Positions 51,278 to 60,120 of a DNA stretch of 64,000 nt are shown here, piece by piece. The stretch is from NCBI RefSeq assembly GCF_013179735.1, contig NZ_JABMEG010000002.1:248001-312000 (forward strand), read 5' to 3'. How positions within the stretch are numbered: position 1 is the first letter of the stretch; each line of letters starts with the position of its first letter. The translations under genes and the position numbers were made by a program. Source of the stretch: Permianibacter fluminis (lineage in GTDB: Bacteria > Pseudomonadota > Gammaproteobacteria > Enterobacterales > Permianibacteraceae). Below the pieces are notes generated by a model, which saw nothing but the letters and a program-made list of their open reading frames with translations, was not told the DNA's origin and did no database searches.

Positions 51278-51554
51278 GGTGCTGTCCTGTGGGTCGGTTG
51301 AGCTGAGTATGCCGTTGATGAGTGTGTAGTGGGGCGGCGAGTAGCGAACTGCGTCTCGTAGATTACCCCCTCCCGGCCTCCCCCTTCACAGGGGGAGGAG
51401 TTTTTGCTCCCGCCCCTGTGAAGGGGGTGAAGTGAGGAATTCAAAACAGCCCTAGTGGGCTGTTTTGCTCACTGAACGACAAACGCACTGCGTTTGGCCG
51501 AACGGGCCGGGGTGGGGTATTTGTCGCTCGGTGTTGGCACCGAGCGACGACAGC
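51278..51554. other. Repeat-filled gap between osmC and doxX
   Basis: This gap holds an inverted repeat (about 51366-51428: CCCCCTTCACAGGGGG and a related CCCCTGTGAAGGGGG arm) and the first copy of a 95-bp dispersed element (51423-51517). No gene is visible. Confidence 0.6.
51423..51517. repeat. 95-bp dispersed repeat, copy 1
   Basis: This aligns without gaps to 53870-53964 with roughly 13 mismatches by my count. It contains two small internal inverted repeats, around AACAGCCCtagtGGGCTGTT and around CAAACGCACTGCGTTTG, so it can fold into consecutive hairpins. Confidence 0.88.
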
Positions 51555-51950
51555 TTATTTGCGTTTATCCAGCGAGAACGCACCGGCACCGTATTGGGTG
51601 ATCAGCAGCAGACCACCGGCGATGGCCAGGTTCTTCATGAACATGATCATCTGCATGACGTCTTGTGGCTGCAGGTGATAAATGAAGGCAGCTACAAGTG
51701 TGAATCCTGCGAGCAGGAACGAAACCAGCCTTGCCTGAAATCCGATGAGCAGGAGAATTCCGCCGCCCAACTCCAGAGCAATGGTCAAAGGCAGCACAAT
51801 TGATGGTAGCCCCATTGGAGTGATCATGTTTTCGAGGTACCAGCTGTATCCGCCAATTTTGCCGTAACCGGCCCAGATGAATATTGCAGCAAGCAGAACA
51901 CGGCTCGCGAGGTTGAAGTAAGGCGAAAGTTTGTCAAACAGGGCGTTCAT
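51555..51950 (-). CDS. DoxX family membrane protein
   Basis: This 131-residue protein has four predicted membrane helices and the DoxX signature (ASRVLLAAIFIWAGYGKIGGY at the first helix, LELGGGILLLIGFQARLVSFLLAGFTLVAAFIYH later). Members act in quinone-linked or thiol redox homeostasis; the exact role is not predictable. GGAGAA precedes the ATG at 51950. It is co-oriented with the upstream pirin gene, 70 bp away, and could be transcribed with it. Confidence 0.88.
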   Translation of the reverse strand: MNALFDKLSPYFNLASRVLLAAIFIWAGYGKIGGYSWYLENMITPMGLPSIVLPLTIALELGGGILLLIGFQARLVSFLLAGFTLVAAFIYHLQPQDVMQMIMFMKNLAIAGGLLLITQYGAGAFSLDKRK

Positions 51951-52019
51951 AACAGGTTCTCCGATGAAAGGGTGAGTAAACGTTCGTTAAGCGTTGCAAG
52001 TGTGTTTTGGGTAAAAATT

Positions 52020-52721
52020 TTAAGCAGCCAAATCAAACAACAGCACTTCAGCGGCCTGGCCTTGTTCCAGCCGAAGTTGTTTTTCCTCAATCAGTTTCAG
52101 GGCATCACCGGCCTGCAGGCGCTGGCCATTGACGGTGATCGCACCATCGGCGACATGCAGGTAATACTGGCGCCCGGTTTGCAGGGCGCGGGTCTCCTGT
52201 TCGTCACCGTCAAACAAACCGGCGGCAATCACCACATCCTGATGCACTGTGACAACATTGTCGCCACCGTTGCGGGCAGCAATGACGCGCAGCCTGCCAC
52301 GCTTTTCACTGTCCGGCACGCTGACCTGTTCGTAACCCGGTTGCAGCCCGGACCGTTCCGGAAAAATCCAGATTTGCAGAAAATGCACCGGCTCTTTGTC
52401 CGAGGCGTTGAATTCGCTGTGGACCACGCCTGTGCCGGCGCTCATGCGCTGGACATCGCCACGGCGAATCACCGAGCCCGTGCCCATCGAGTCCTTGTGT
52501 TGCAGGCCACCGGACAGGACATAGCTGATGATTTCCATGTCGCGGTGCGGATGCGGGGCGAACCCGCCCTTGGCAGCAACGGTGTCGTCGTTCAGCACCC
52601 GCAGCGTGCCGAAGCGGACATGCTCGGGGTCCTGATATTCGGCGAACGAGAAGCTGTGCCAGCTGTTCAGCCAACCATGGTCGGCGTGGCCGCGGTCGGC
52701 GGCGGGGCGTAGCGTGATCAT
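52020..52721 (-). CDS. Pirin family protein
   Basis: This 233-residue bicupin has the metal-binding and signature residues in APHPHRDMEIISYVLSGGLQHKDSMG and GTGVVHSEFN. Bacterial pirins are quercetinase-like or regulate central metabolism; which applies is unknown. Of adjacent ATGs, 52721 has the better spacing from GGAGG (52726-52730); an open frame runs further upstream but has no ribosome site. It is divergent from a LysR regulator, a common pirin arrangement, so that regulator probably controls it. Confidence 0.9.
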   Translation of the reverse strand: MITLRPAADRGHADHGWLNSWHSFSFAEYQDPEHVRFGTLRVLNDDTVAAKGGFAPHPHRDMEIISYVLSGGLQHKDSMGTGSVIRRGDVQRMSAGTGVVHSEFNASDKEPVHFLQIWIFPERSGLQPGYEQVSVPDSEKRGRLRVIAARNGGDNVVTVHQDVVIAAGLFDGDEQETRALQTGRQYYLHVADGAITVNGQRLQAGDALKLIEEKQLRLEQGQAAEVLLFDLAA

Positions 52722-52849
52722 CATGCCTCCTTCAAATTTACTGCTGGTGTCTGGCTTGCCGGCTTCAGCCTGGCGGGCCAGTCGCGCTTGGGATGGGAGG
52801 CATCTTAGGCCCAATCCGCCCGGAGTAGGCTGAAAGGATTTGAGCGCAA

Positions 52850-52868
52850 TGTTCAGATACACTGAACA
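52850..52868. promoter_or_regulatory. LysR-type operator in the pirin-lysR divergent region
   Basis: TGTTCAG (52850-52856) and CTGAACA (52862-52868) form a perfect 7-bp inverted repeat around a 5-base spacer, and contain the T-N11-A pattern typical of LysR-family sites. It lies 52 bp before the chosen lysR start and about 130 bp from pirin, the usual autoregulatory position. Confidence 0.7.
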
Positions 52869-52920
52869 AGAACTGTTGACTCAGACCGCCCAAGCCCGAA
52901 CCGTCCCGGAGCCCAAGACC

Positions 52921-53847
52921 ATGAAACTGACCCTCGATGCCCTGCTGGTGCTCGATGCCATCGACCGCAAAGGCAGCTTTGCCGCTGCCGCCGACGAGAT
53001 GAACCGGGTGCCCTCGGCGGTGACCTATGTGGTCCGCAAACTGGAAGAGGATCTGGATGTGCTGCTGTTCGACCGCAGCGGCCACCGCGCCAAATTGACC
53101 GTCGCCGGTCGAGAGCTACTCGACCAGGGCCGGCAACTGCTTACCGCCGCCGGCGATCTGGAATGCCGGGTCAAGCGGGTTGCCACCGGCTGGGAAACCG
53201 AGCTGCGCATTGCCTACGACACCGTGGTGCCGATCGAATCGCTGTACCCGCTGCTGGCGCGCTTTTACGCCGAAGGTCACGCCACCCGCATTCGCCTGCA
53301 GGAAGAAGTGCTCGGCGGCGCCTGGGAAGCAATGAAATTCGGCCGTGCTGATCTGGTGGTCGGCGCCTCCGGTGGCGTGCCATCCAGCGCCGATTACAAA
53401 GCCATTCCGATTGGCGAGATCGACATGGTGTTCGCGGTTGCGCCCAGCCATCCGCTGGCCAAAGTCGCCGAGCCCATTGCGCTGTCCGAATTGCAGCATC
53501 ATCGCGTAGTGGCCGTCGCCGACTCCTCGCGCAATCTGCCACCACGCAGCTTCGGCATACTCGACGGCCAAGACACGCTGACGGTGCCGACCATGCAGGC
53601 GAAAATTGCCGCCCAGATCGCCGGGCTCGGCGTCGGCAATGTGTTTCGTCATCAAGCGCAATGCCATTTGAACAGCGGCGCACTGATCGAGCGCACCGTC
53701 GAACGGCCCAAGCCGGTTGCACCACTGTATTTGCTGACGCCAAAACGCTCGGATGGTAAAGCTTTGCAATGGTGGGTTGAGGCGCTGAGAGATCCGGTGT
53801 GGTGGCAGAGCTGGACGGCAAGTGCGGCAGCGGCCCCGGGGCGCTGA
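52921..53847 (+). CDS. LysR family transcriptional regulator
   Basis: This 308-residue regulator has an N-terminal winged helix-turn-helix (about residues 1-60: LDAIDRKGSFAAAADEMNRVPSAVTYVVRKLEEDLDVLLFDRSGHRAKLT) and a periplasmic-binding-like effector domain (about 90-295). The ATG at 52921 starts directly before the DNA-binding domain; the frame is open 27 codons upstream, but that extension would cover the palindromic operator. It is divergent from the pirin gene, its likely target together with doxX. Confidence 0.9.
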   Translation: MKLTLDALLVLDAIDRKGSFAAAADEMNRVPSAVTYVVRKLEEDLDVLLFDRSGHRAKLTVAGRELLDQGRQLLTAAGDLECRVKRVATGWETELRIAYDTVVPIESLYPLLARFYAEGHATRIRLQEEVLGGAWEAMKFGRADLVVGASGGVPSSADYKAIPIGEIDMVFAVAPSHPLAKVAEPIALSELQHHRVVAVADSSRNLPPRSFGILDGQDTLTVPTMQAKIAAQIAGLGVGNVFRHQAQCHLNSGALIERTVERPKPVAPLYLLTPKRSDGKALQWWVEALRDPVWWQSWTASAAAAPGR

Positions 53848-53869
53848 GGTTTTCTCCCTCCCCCGCGAG

Positions 53870-53964
53870 GGGGGTGAAGTAGGGAATTCAAAACAGCCCC
53901 AATGGGCTGTCTTGCCTACTGAACGACAAACGCTTTGCGTTTGGCTGGGCGGGCTGGGGTGGGG
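53870..53964. repeat. 95-bp dispersed repeat, copy 2
   Basis: Second copy of the element at 51423-51517, in the same orientation, starting 22 bp after the lysR stop. The internal stems are preserved (AACAGCCCcaatGGGCTGT; CAAACGCTTTGCGTTTG). Confidence 0.88.
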
Positions 53965-54174
53965 GGAATTACGAGATTGCGTTTGCCACTTGATTGAGTT
54001 GCGTATTCTGATGGCGTTGGATCTCACACCGGCAATCAATTTTTCAGCAGCACGTCATTGAGTGGCATAATGTGACAGCCCTGCTTTACCCTTTTAATCT
54101 CTATCTAATAATTCGCATTGTTCAATGCCTGCTAATTCACTATCAGTACAAATTAACTAAGGATGGTTTGATTC
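53965..54174. promoter_or_regulatory. AT-rich leader region of the unknown exported gene
   Basis: The last 120 bases before 54175 are markedly more AT-rich than the surrounding DNA (for example TCTATCTAATAATTCGCATT) and are likely to hold the promoter, but I cannot point to a convincing -35/-10 pair. AAGGATGG lies just before the start. Confidence 0.35.
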
Positions 54175-55329
54175 ATGAGGATAGTCACTTGGCTTGGCAG
54201 GTTGTCTGGGTTGGTCTCTTTTCTGCTGCCGACATTCCTTGCGCATGCTGAGGTCAATGGTGGTGTTCAGGCTAAAGACGTGCCATTGGTTCTGGCGCAA
54301 GTCAGCTTTGATCCTGACTCGGCAGGTAACTACCCGACGAAAATAATAAGCCCTCGTTTTTTGTTGGATGGCAAGAGCTGGCTTGCGCTAGAAGTTCCAT
54401 TGAGCCGAAAAGACTACGGCGATAAACGGGACGCAGATATTCCTTCAACAACCGCAGACTTGCCGCTGTTTCCGCGTACGTGGATAACGTTTGACCAGAG
54501 TCTTCGCATCAGTTTGGATGTGTTGTCGCAGGCGGTGTTCAAGCGCGAAGCTAGCTTGATTAGCAACTGGTATCCATTTCTTCCGGCAAACCAAGGAGTA
54601 CCCAACACGGCGGAGCTGCTTGCGACAGGTGCCGCACAAATTGTGCGGTCGTGCAGCCCCGGTTGGGTCCTTGATGCGGTGCCCGCACCGGATACACTTG
54701 TTCGTAAAATGGGCGGCTGGGCGAGCAACCAACCCATTCCCACGGCGGTGGCACAAACGATTACGGAGAGTGATCTACCGGAAAAGGTGCGGCTGATGTT
54801 CCGCAATGCCTTTACCGAGGAGGAAGCGTGGCAATTGAAACGCTGGTCTGTAAATGCGGTGGACAGTTGGTCGGGGAGGGAGCAGGAGAGGATACCGGCC
54901 AGCCTCGAAATTTTACGCGCGCGGCCTGTTCATTCTTGGTTGGGACGCTCTCTGACGTTCCCAGATGGCACCACAGTATTTTCTTTCGAGGTCGTAAAGA
55001 CCTATAAGGATGCACTCCCGGAGGTTTGCGATGAGAATGCCTTTTGCCGGGCGGCTGAATTGTGCGACCAAGCCCCTACCACGTTTCAGGGCTTTGGCTT
55101 GCAAGCTTCAAACGGAATGGCATCGATGCTGGAAATGAAATCCTGGTATGGCAAATGCGGGGATGGAAATCGGCCTGGTGCAGATAAAATTCTGAGCGCC
55201 GGCTTTGTCTGGCAAGGGAAAAAATATTTATTGGATTTAATTTATGGATTGGAGTCGAGCGGCACGTTGCTTTACGAGCTCGACGGCAATAAATGGGTTG
55301 AATTGTCGAGGCAGGGAAGTGGCTGTTAG
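54175..55329 (+). CDS. Exported cysteine-containing protein of unknown function
   Basis: I do not recognise this 384-residue protein. It has a signal peptide with cleavage probably after AHA near residue 25. The mature part has no repeats or membrane segments. Cysteines occur as SCSPG near residue 160, a cluster near 281-295 (EVCDENAFCRAAELCDQ), YGKCGD near 327 and the final residue, which suggests disulfides in the periplasm or outside. Its base composition and AT-rich flanks differ from the neighbours, so recent acquisition is possible. It stands alone, ended by its own terminator. Confidence 0.72.
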   Translation: MRIVTWLGRLSGLVSFLLPTFLAHAEVNGGVQAKDVPLVLAQVSFDPDSAGNYPTKIISPRFLLDGKSWLALEVPLSRKDYGDKRDADIPSTTADLPLFPRTWITFDQSLRISLDVLSQAVFKREASLISNWYPFLPANQGVPNTAELLATGAAQIVRSCSPGWVLDAVPAPDTLVRKMGGWASNQPIPTAVAQTITESDLPEKVRLMFRNAFTEEEAWQLKRWSVNAVDSWSGREQERIPASLEILRARPVHSWLGRSLTFPDGTTVFSFEVVKTYKDALPEVCDENAFCRAAELCDQAPTTFQGFGLQASNGMASMLEMKSWYGKCGDGNRPGADKILSAGFVWQGKKYLLDLIYGLESSGTLLYELDGNKWVELSRQGSGC

Positions 55330-55352
55330 TCTGCCATGGTCTTGCATAGCGA

Positions 55353-55379
55353 AAAAAGGGCGCCATCGGCGCCCTTTTT
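55353..55379. terminator. Bidirectional terminator between the unknown exported gene and the SDR gene
   Basis: A perfect 12-bp stem (55353-55364 with 55368-55379) and ATC loop has an A-run on the left and a T-run on the right, between converging genes. Confidence 0.9.
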
Positions 55380-55386
55380 ATTTACG

Positions 55387-56148
55387 TCACTGCAACCGCG
55401 CCGCCCCATCCAATCGCAGCACCGTGCCATTAAACATCCCATTATCAATAATGTGATTCACCAACGAGGAAAACTCATCCGGTTTGCCGAAGCGCGGCGG
55501 GTAGGGCACTGATGCGGCCAACTGGGCGCGAATCTCGTCGGTGACATTGCCGAGCATTTGGGTGTCGAACATGCCGGGCGCGATCGCCATGACGCGAATT
55601 TTCAGTGCAGCAAATTCCCGCGCCAGTGGCAGCAGCATGCCAACTACGCCGGCTTTCGAAGCACTGTAAGCGGCCTGACCGAGCTGGCCTTCGAAGGCGG
55701 CAATGGAGGCGGTGTGGATGATCACGCCGCGATCTTCGTCATCGCTGACGGTGTTGTTTTGCATATGGCGGGCGGCTGCCTTGGTCAGCAGGAACGCGCC
55801 AATCAAATTGATGTTGATCACTTTCTGGAAGAACGCGGCTTCCATCGGACCTTTCTTGCCGAGCACGCGGCCATTGCCGAGGATGCCGGCGCAGCTGACG
55901 GCAACGGTGATCGAACCGAACGCTTGCGCGGCGGCATCGACGGCGGCGTCGACTTGTTCGGCATTGCTGATGTCGCAGGCAAAGAATTGGGCATTGCCGC
56001 CCAATTTGGCGACGGCTTGCGCGCCTTGTTCGGCATTGATGTCGAGCAGGGCGGCTTTGCCACCGCGAGCGATGATCGATTGCGCGACGGCAAAGCCGAG
56101 GCCGCTGGCGCCGCCGCTGATCACGGCGTGAAGGTGTTTGACGGGCAT
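55387..56148 (-). CDS. SDR family oxidoreductase (3-hydroxyacyl-CoA dehydrogenase type 2-like)
   Basis: This 253-residue short-chain dehydrogenase has the cofactor loop SGGASGLGFAVA (residues 11-22), Asp in ALLDINAEQG favouring NAD, CAGI, the catalytic Ser region IIHTASIAAFEGQLGQAAYSASKAG with YSASK, and a C-terminus like HSD17B10/FadB2 enzymes. These oxidise 3-hydroxyacyl-CoA in fatty-acid or branched-chain degradation. No other beta-oxidation gene adjoins it, so the substrate is inferred. Confidence 0.88.
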   Translation of the reverse strand: MPVKHLHAVISGGASGLGFAVAQSIIARGGKAALLDINAEQGAQAVAKLGGNAQFFACDISNAEQVDAAVDAAAQAFGSITVAVSCAGILGNGRVLGKKGPMEAAFFQKVININLIGAFLLTKAAARHMQNNTVSDDEDRGVIIHTASIAAFEGQLGQAAYSASKAGVVGMLLPLAREFAALKIRVMAIAPGMFDTQMLGNVTDEIRAQLAASVPYPPRFGKPDEFSSLVNHIIDNGMFNGTVLRLDGAARLQ

Positions 56149-56407
56149 GGTGAAAGTCCTGGCTGGGAAGGTGGTCGCGGCTCGGGTTTGCTGCTGTCTC
56201 CCGATGGCATGGCGCGACGGAATAGCGAATCGGCGGTCATTTTAGCAGGCCGATTCGGTCGGCCGATATGTGCGCGGCAACACCGCAGCCGGCCCGTTCG
56301 CAAAAGGCGCTGGTGGCGCCGATGCGGACCGACCGAAACTCCCGTCAAATTGAAGCGCTGGTCGCGTGACGCCCGGTTGCGGTTGCGGCGGTTGCAGCGG
56401 CGGCGGC

Positions 56408-58120
56408 TCAGGCCGCCGGGTACAGCGGCGGCAACGCGGCGGCTGTGTTCTTGCGGGTTTTGCTGCTGGGGCGCAGCAGTTGCGGTACCAGCGTCGCCAA
56501 GCTGTCGCCTTGCCAGCGCTGGGGCGGCGGCCCGTACAGCGCGTGGTTGAGCGCGTGAATAGCAGCGGCAGCGGCACCTTCATGCAACTCGGCCAATGCG
56601 CTGAGGCTGCTGCTGCCGGTCAACTGCAACAGGTGGTCGCGGGCGGCGTGCGCATCGTGGCGTTTGCAGGCGTCGACCAAGGCTTTTGCCGTGCTGGCAT
56701 CGTGTTGCGGAGGGGTAGACGGCGCCGCCGCCGCAACGCTTGAATTTCGTCGACGGGAAAACCACCACAGCGCCGCCGTCAGCAGCCACAACAGCGCAAA
56801 CAGTGCGGTCAACCACGGCCACCAGCGTGCCGTGTTATCGCTGACGATGGCGGCGCTGGCCACCGGTTCCGGCTGATTGACTGCCGGTGTGGCCACGCTG
56901 GGCGGAACCGGTTTGGTTCGTGCGGCAGTTGCGTTGACCGTCGCGCTACTGGAATTGCCATTGGCGTTGGCGGCTACGCTGATGTGATGTGCAGGCAACG
57001 TCGCTTGCTGCGCGCTGCCATCGCTGAGCCGCCACCACGGCAGTGTCAGCGTCGGCGTGTCCTGGCTGCCGGGTTGGGTTGGCACCAGGGCAAATTTTTG
57101 CGTGCGCACCGTGCGCACGCCGCTGGCGATCACTTGCACGTTGTCCTGCGGCTGATCCGGGTACACCCTCCAGGATTTGTCGGTGCCAGTGCCAGTTCCG
57201 GGCAGCAGCTCCGGCAATTGTGCCGGCAGCACGCCATCGGCGGTCACGGTGACGGTCCAGGTCAGCGGTTCGCCGGCGCGATACGGGCCGTCACTGATCG
57301 TGTCGGTCAACTCCACTTGCTGTGCCGGCAGTCCGGCATCGGCGGCGGTTGGTGTGCGCACGTCGATTGTGATCTGCTGGGTTTGCAAACTGACCGGCTG
57401 GGTTTCGTTGAACGCGCCAAACAGTGACAGTTGCCGTTCGGCACTGACGTCGCCCTGAAACCGGATGGGATCAATGACCAGTTCGCCCGCCTGCTGCGGG
57501 AACAGCGCGTAACGACGTTCGATCACCATGTAGCTGACGCCGTTGACGGTGGTTTCGTATTCGCTGTCTTCGCCCAGTTTTTGCACCAGCGCATTGGCTG
57601 GTTTCGGGTCCGACATCTGGGCAAAACGCACCGGCACATTGCGCAGCAATTGCACGGTCAAAATGATTTGCTGCTGCGGCAGCACCGATTTCTGATCGAC
57701 GCTGGCTTTCAACAACAGCGGCTGATTGCCGGTGGCGGCGGCTTTGCTGTCGGCGGCCAGCACAGTCACGGAAATCGGATCGGCCTTGTCCTGTCCGATG
57801 CGCAGGGCCGGAAAAACAAATTCGCCCGGCTGCCGCGCCACCAGGTTGTAGCGCCAGGTTCGGCTGGCCTCGATGCGGCCATTGATGATCGAGCGCGAGC
57901 TGATGGTGTTGCGCCGGATCATCTGCACGCCATCGGGCAAATCCAGTCGCGGCTCGTCGGCATCGGCGTCATCGCTTTTGACATCAAGCGTAAAGGTTTC
58001 GTTGACCCGAACCGGATTGCGGTCGAGGCTCATGCTGAGTTCGGCAACGGCCGCACGGGACCATGCCGTGGTCAACAGCGCAACGAGCACGAAGGCTCGA
58101 ATGGGACGGGACACTACCAT
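56408..58120 (-). CDS. batD: BatD family protein
   Basis: This 570-residue protein has a signal peptide (ending RAAVA near residue 26), several immunoglobulin-like domains characteristic of BatD (LSMSLDRNPVRVNETFTLDVKSDD at the start), a membrane helix near residues 440-460 (WWPWLTALFALLWLLTAALWWF) and an Ala-rich cytoplasmic tail. It overlaps the upstream VWA-TPR gene by seven bases and is the last gene of the Bat operon. Bat proteins are linked with aerotolerance and envelope stress, but the mechanism is unsettled. Confidence 0.88.
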   Translation of the reverse strand: MVVSRPIRAFVLVALLTTAWSRAAVAELSMSLDRNPVRVNETFTLDVKSDDADADEPRLDLPDGVQMIRRNTISSRSIINGRIEASRTWRYNLVARQPGEFVFPALRIGQDKADPISVTVLAADSKAAATGNQPLLLKASVDQKSVLPQQQIILTVQLLRNVPVRFAQMSDPKPANALVQKLGEDSEYETTVNGVSYMVIERRYALFPQQAGELVIDPIRFQGDVSAERQLSLFGAFNETQPVSLQTQQITIDVRTPTAADAGLPAQQVELTDTISDGPYRAGEPLTWTVTVTADGVLPAQLPELLPGTGTGTDKSWRVYPDQPQDNVQVIASGVRTVRTQKFALVPTQPGSQDTPTLTLPWWRLSDGSAQQATLPAHHISVAANANGNSSSATVNATAARTKPVPPSVATPAVNQPEPVASAAIVSDNTARWWPWLTALFALLWLLTAALWWFSRRRNSSVAAAAPSTPPQHDASTAKALVDACKRHDAHAARDHLLQLTGSSSLSALAELHEGAAAAAIHALNHALYGPPPQRWQGDSLATLVPQLLRPSSKTRKNTAAALPPLYPAA

Positions 58121-60045
58121 CGCTGCTCCTGATCTTGCTGCTGCGTCTCCTGACCGCGACGCAGGTATTCCAATTTCATTTTCCGGCGTAACAGGCCGCC
58201 CGGATCCTCCGGCAATTGCTTCAGCTGAATCGGCATCGGCCGCTGGTTGGCCGGTGGCGCCTGATCGTCGCTTTCGGCGAGCGCTTGCGCCTGTTTGGCT
58301 TTGTCGTCAGCGGTCTTGCCGTCCTTTGCTTGAGCGGCCTTTGCCTGTTCCTGTTTCGACTGCTCTTGCTTTGACAGACTCTCTTTTGCCTGTTCTTGCT
58401 GCGCCTTGCTGTCGCCGTCCTGCGAGTTGCTTTGCTCGTTGTCTTTAGTGCCGTTTTGCTGACCGGTTTGGCTCTGATCGGCTGGCGAGTCGCTTTGCTT
58501 ACCGTCGTCGCCCGGTTTGGACTGGCCGTTCTGTTGTTGATCAGATTGCTGCTGACCGGATTGCTGTTGTGACTGTTGCTGTGACTGTTGTTGTTCGGAC
58601 TGCTGTTTATCCGACTTTTGATCCGACTGTTGCTGCCCGGATTGTTGCTGCTTTTGCTGCTGGCGCAGCTTCTCGACGGCCTCGCGGTTTTCCTTGGCCG
58701 CAGTAAAGTCAGGTTTCTGTTTCAGGGCGGCGTCGTAGGACGCGATAGCGTCATCGAGCTTGCCGGCTTTGGCGAGCGCATTGCCGCGATTGTATTGGCC
58801 GTTGGCGTCGCTGCCATTGAAGCCTTCGGCTGCCTGAGTGAAATCGCCTTCGCGATAGTGCGCCAGCGCTCGCCAGTCAGGATTCTTGAACGTCGCGGCG
58901 GCGGCTTTGGCATCGCCACGAGCCAGCTGTGCGGCAGCTTGCTGATCAGCGGTTTGCCACAAGTTTTTCCAAATATTGTCTGGCCACCAGCCAGCTTCGC
59001 TGCGCGGGCTGGCGGTCAGCATGGCCAGCAGACAAACCGGCAACAGGCTGCCACGGCGAAACGCCAACAGCACGATCAACAATAGCGGCAACACCAGCCA
59101 GGCACCGGCGTCTTCGCGCAGGCTCAGCGCGCCGTCGACGCGGCGGGTGGCGCCGGCAAAATCATTGCGATCAAACTGCAGGGCCTGCCAGTCGCTGTCG
59201 TCGGCTTGCAGTGTCGTCAGTTTGCCGTTGACGCGGTTGACCACCGTTTGCAGCGGCGCCAGATCCAGCGCCGCCAGCACCACCTTGCCGTCGCGATCGG
59301 TCAACAGGTTGCCGGCACTGGTACGCACCGGCGCACCTTCCGCAGTGCCAACGGCAAGCACGCCCAGTTGCATGTGCTGATCGCGCAGCACCTCGACAAC
59401 GCGATCAACCTGATCGGCTTCGATGCCATCGGTCAGCCAGAGAATTTCGCCACTGTCATGGCCGGCGTCGTGCAGCAATTGCACCGCACGTTGCAGCGCC
59501 AATTCCGGCCGGTTGCCGCTGACCGGCAGCAGACCGGTGCCAAGCACCGGCACCTGGCTCGCCAGTGTCCGGGCATTGGTCGCGAGCGGCGTCAGCACAT
59601 GGGCGCTGCCGGCGTAAACGATCAAGGCTTGTTCGCCATCACGCTGGCTGTTCAGGGCATCGAGCAATTTCAGTTTGGCGCGCGCCAATCGGCTCGGTTT
59701 GACATCATCGGCATTCATTGATGGCGACAAATCAAGCACGTACACCCGGGCGTTGTCGCGCTGAAACAGCGGTGCGTCCTGACTGCGAAAACTCGGCCCG
59801 GCCAGTGCCAGCGTGCTCAGCAACCACGCCAGCGCAATGCCGATCAGCGGCGCCCGCGACGGTTTGCCATCACGACCTTGCTGCAGCAACACGCGCAGCA
59901 AATGCGAGTCGATAATGTCCTGCCAACGACCAGCGCCGGCCTGCCGACGCAGCAGCAGCCAGATCACCACTGGCAGCGGCAGCAAGGCCAACAGCCACCA
60001 CGGCCGCAGCCAGACAAAATCTGTGAGCGAAAGCCAGTTCATCAC
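58114..60045 (-). CDS. VWA and TPR protein (BatB-BatC fusion type) with Gln/Ser-rich tail
   Basis: This 643-residue protein begins with one or two membrane helices (WWLLALLPLPVVIWLLL; ALAWLLSTLALAG), followed by a VWA domain with MIDAS motif DLSPSMNADD (about residues 98-107), another membrane segment near 320, then TPRs (YNRGNALAKAGKLDDAIASYDAALKQKP, about 430-460). A tract of roughly 150 residues made mostly of Gln, Ser, Lys and Asp follows (about 475-620). BatB and BatC are often separate genes; here they are one. It overlaps batD. Confidence 0.88.
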   Translation of the reverse strand: MMNWLSLTDFVWLRPWWLLALLPLPVVIWLLLRRQAGAGRWQDIIDSHLLRVLLQQGRDGKPSRAPLIGIALAWLLSTLALAGPSFRSQDAPLFQRDNARVYVLDLSPSMNADDVKPSRLARAKLKLLDALNSQRDGEQALIVYAGSAHVLTPLATNARTLASQVPVLGTGLLPVSGNRPELALQRAVQLLHDAGHDSGEILWLTDGIEADQVDRVVEVLRDQHMQLGVLAVGTAEGAPVRTSAGNLLTDRDGKVVLAALDLAPLQTVVNRVNGKLTTLQADDSDWQALQFDRNDFAGATRRVDGALSLREDAGAWLVLPLLLIVLLAFRRGSLLPVCLLAMLTASPRSEAGWWPDNIWKNLWQTADQQAAAQLARGDAKAAAATFKNPDWRALAHYREGDFTQAAEGFNGSDANGQYNRGNALAKAGKLDDAIASYDAALKQKPDFTAAKENREAVEKLRQQQKQQQSGQQQSDQKSDKQQSEQQQSQQQSQQQSGQQQSDQQQNGQSKPGDDGKQSDSPADQSQTGQQNGTKDNEQSNSQDGDSKAQQEQAKESLSKQEQSKQEQAKAAQAKDGKTADDKAKQAQALAESDDQAPPANQRPMPIQLKQLPEDPGGLLRRKMKLEYLRRGQETQQQDQEQRW

Positions 60046-60120
60046 TGCACTCGGTACCCTTGGTTCATGAGAATCGTTTCATGGGAATCGGTTCATTGGA
60101 TTAGGTTCATAAGAATCTGC

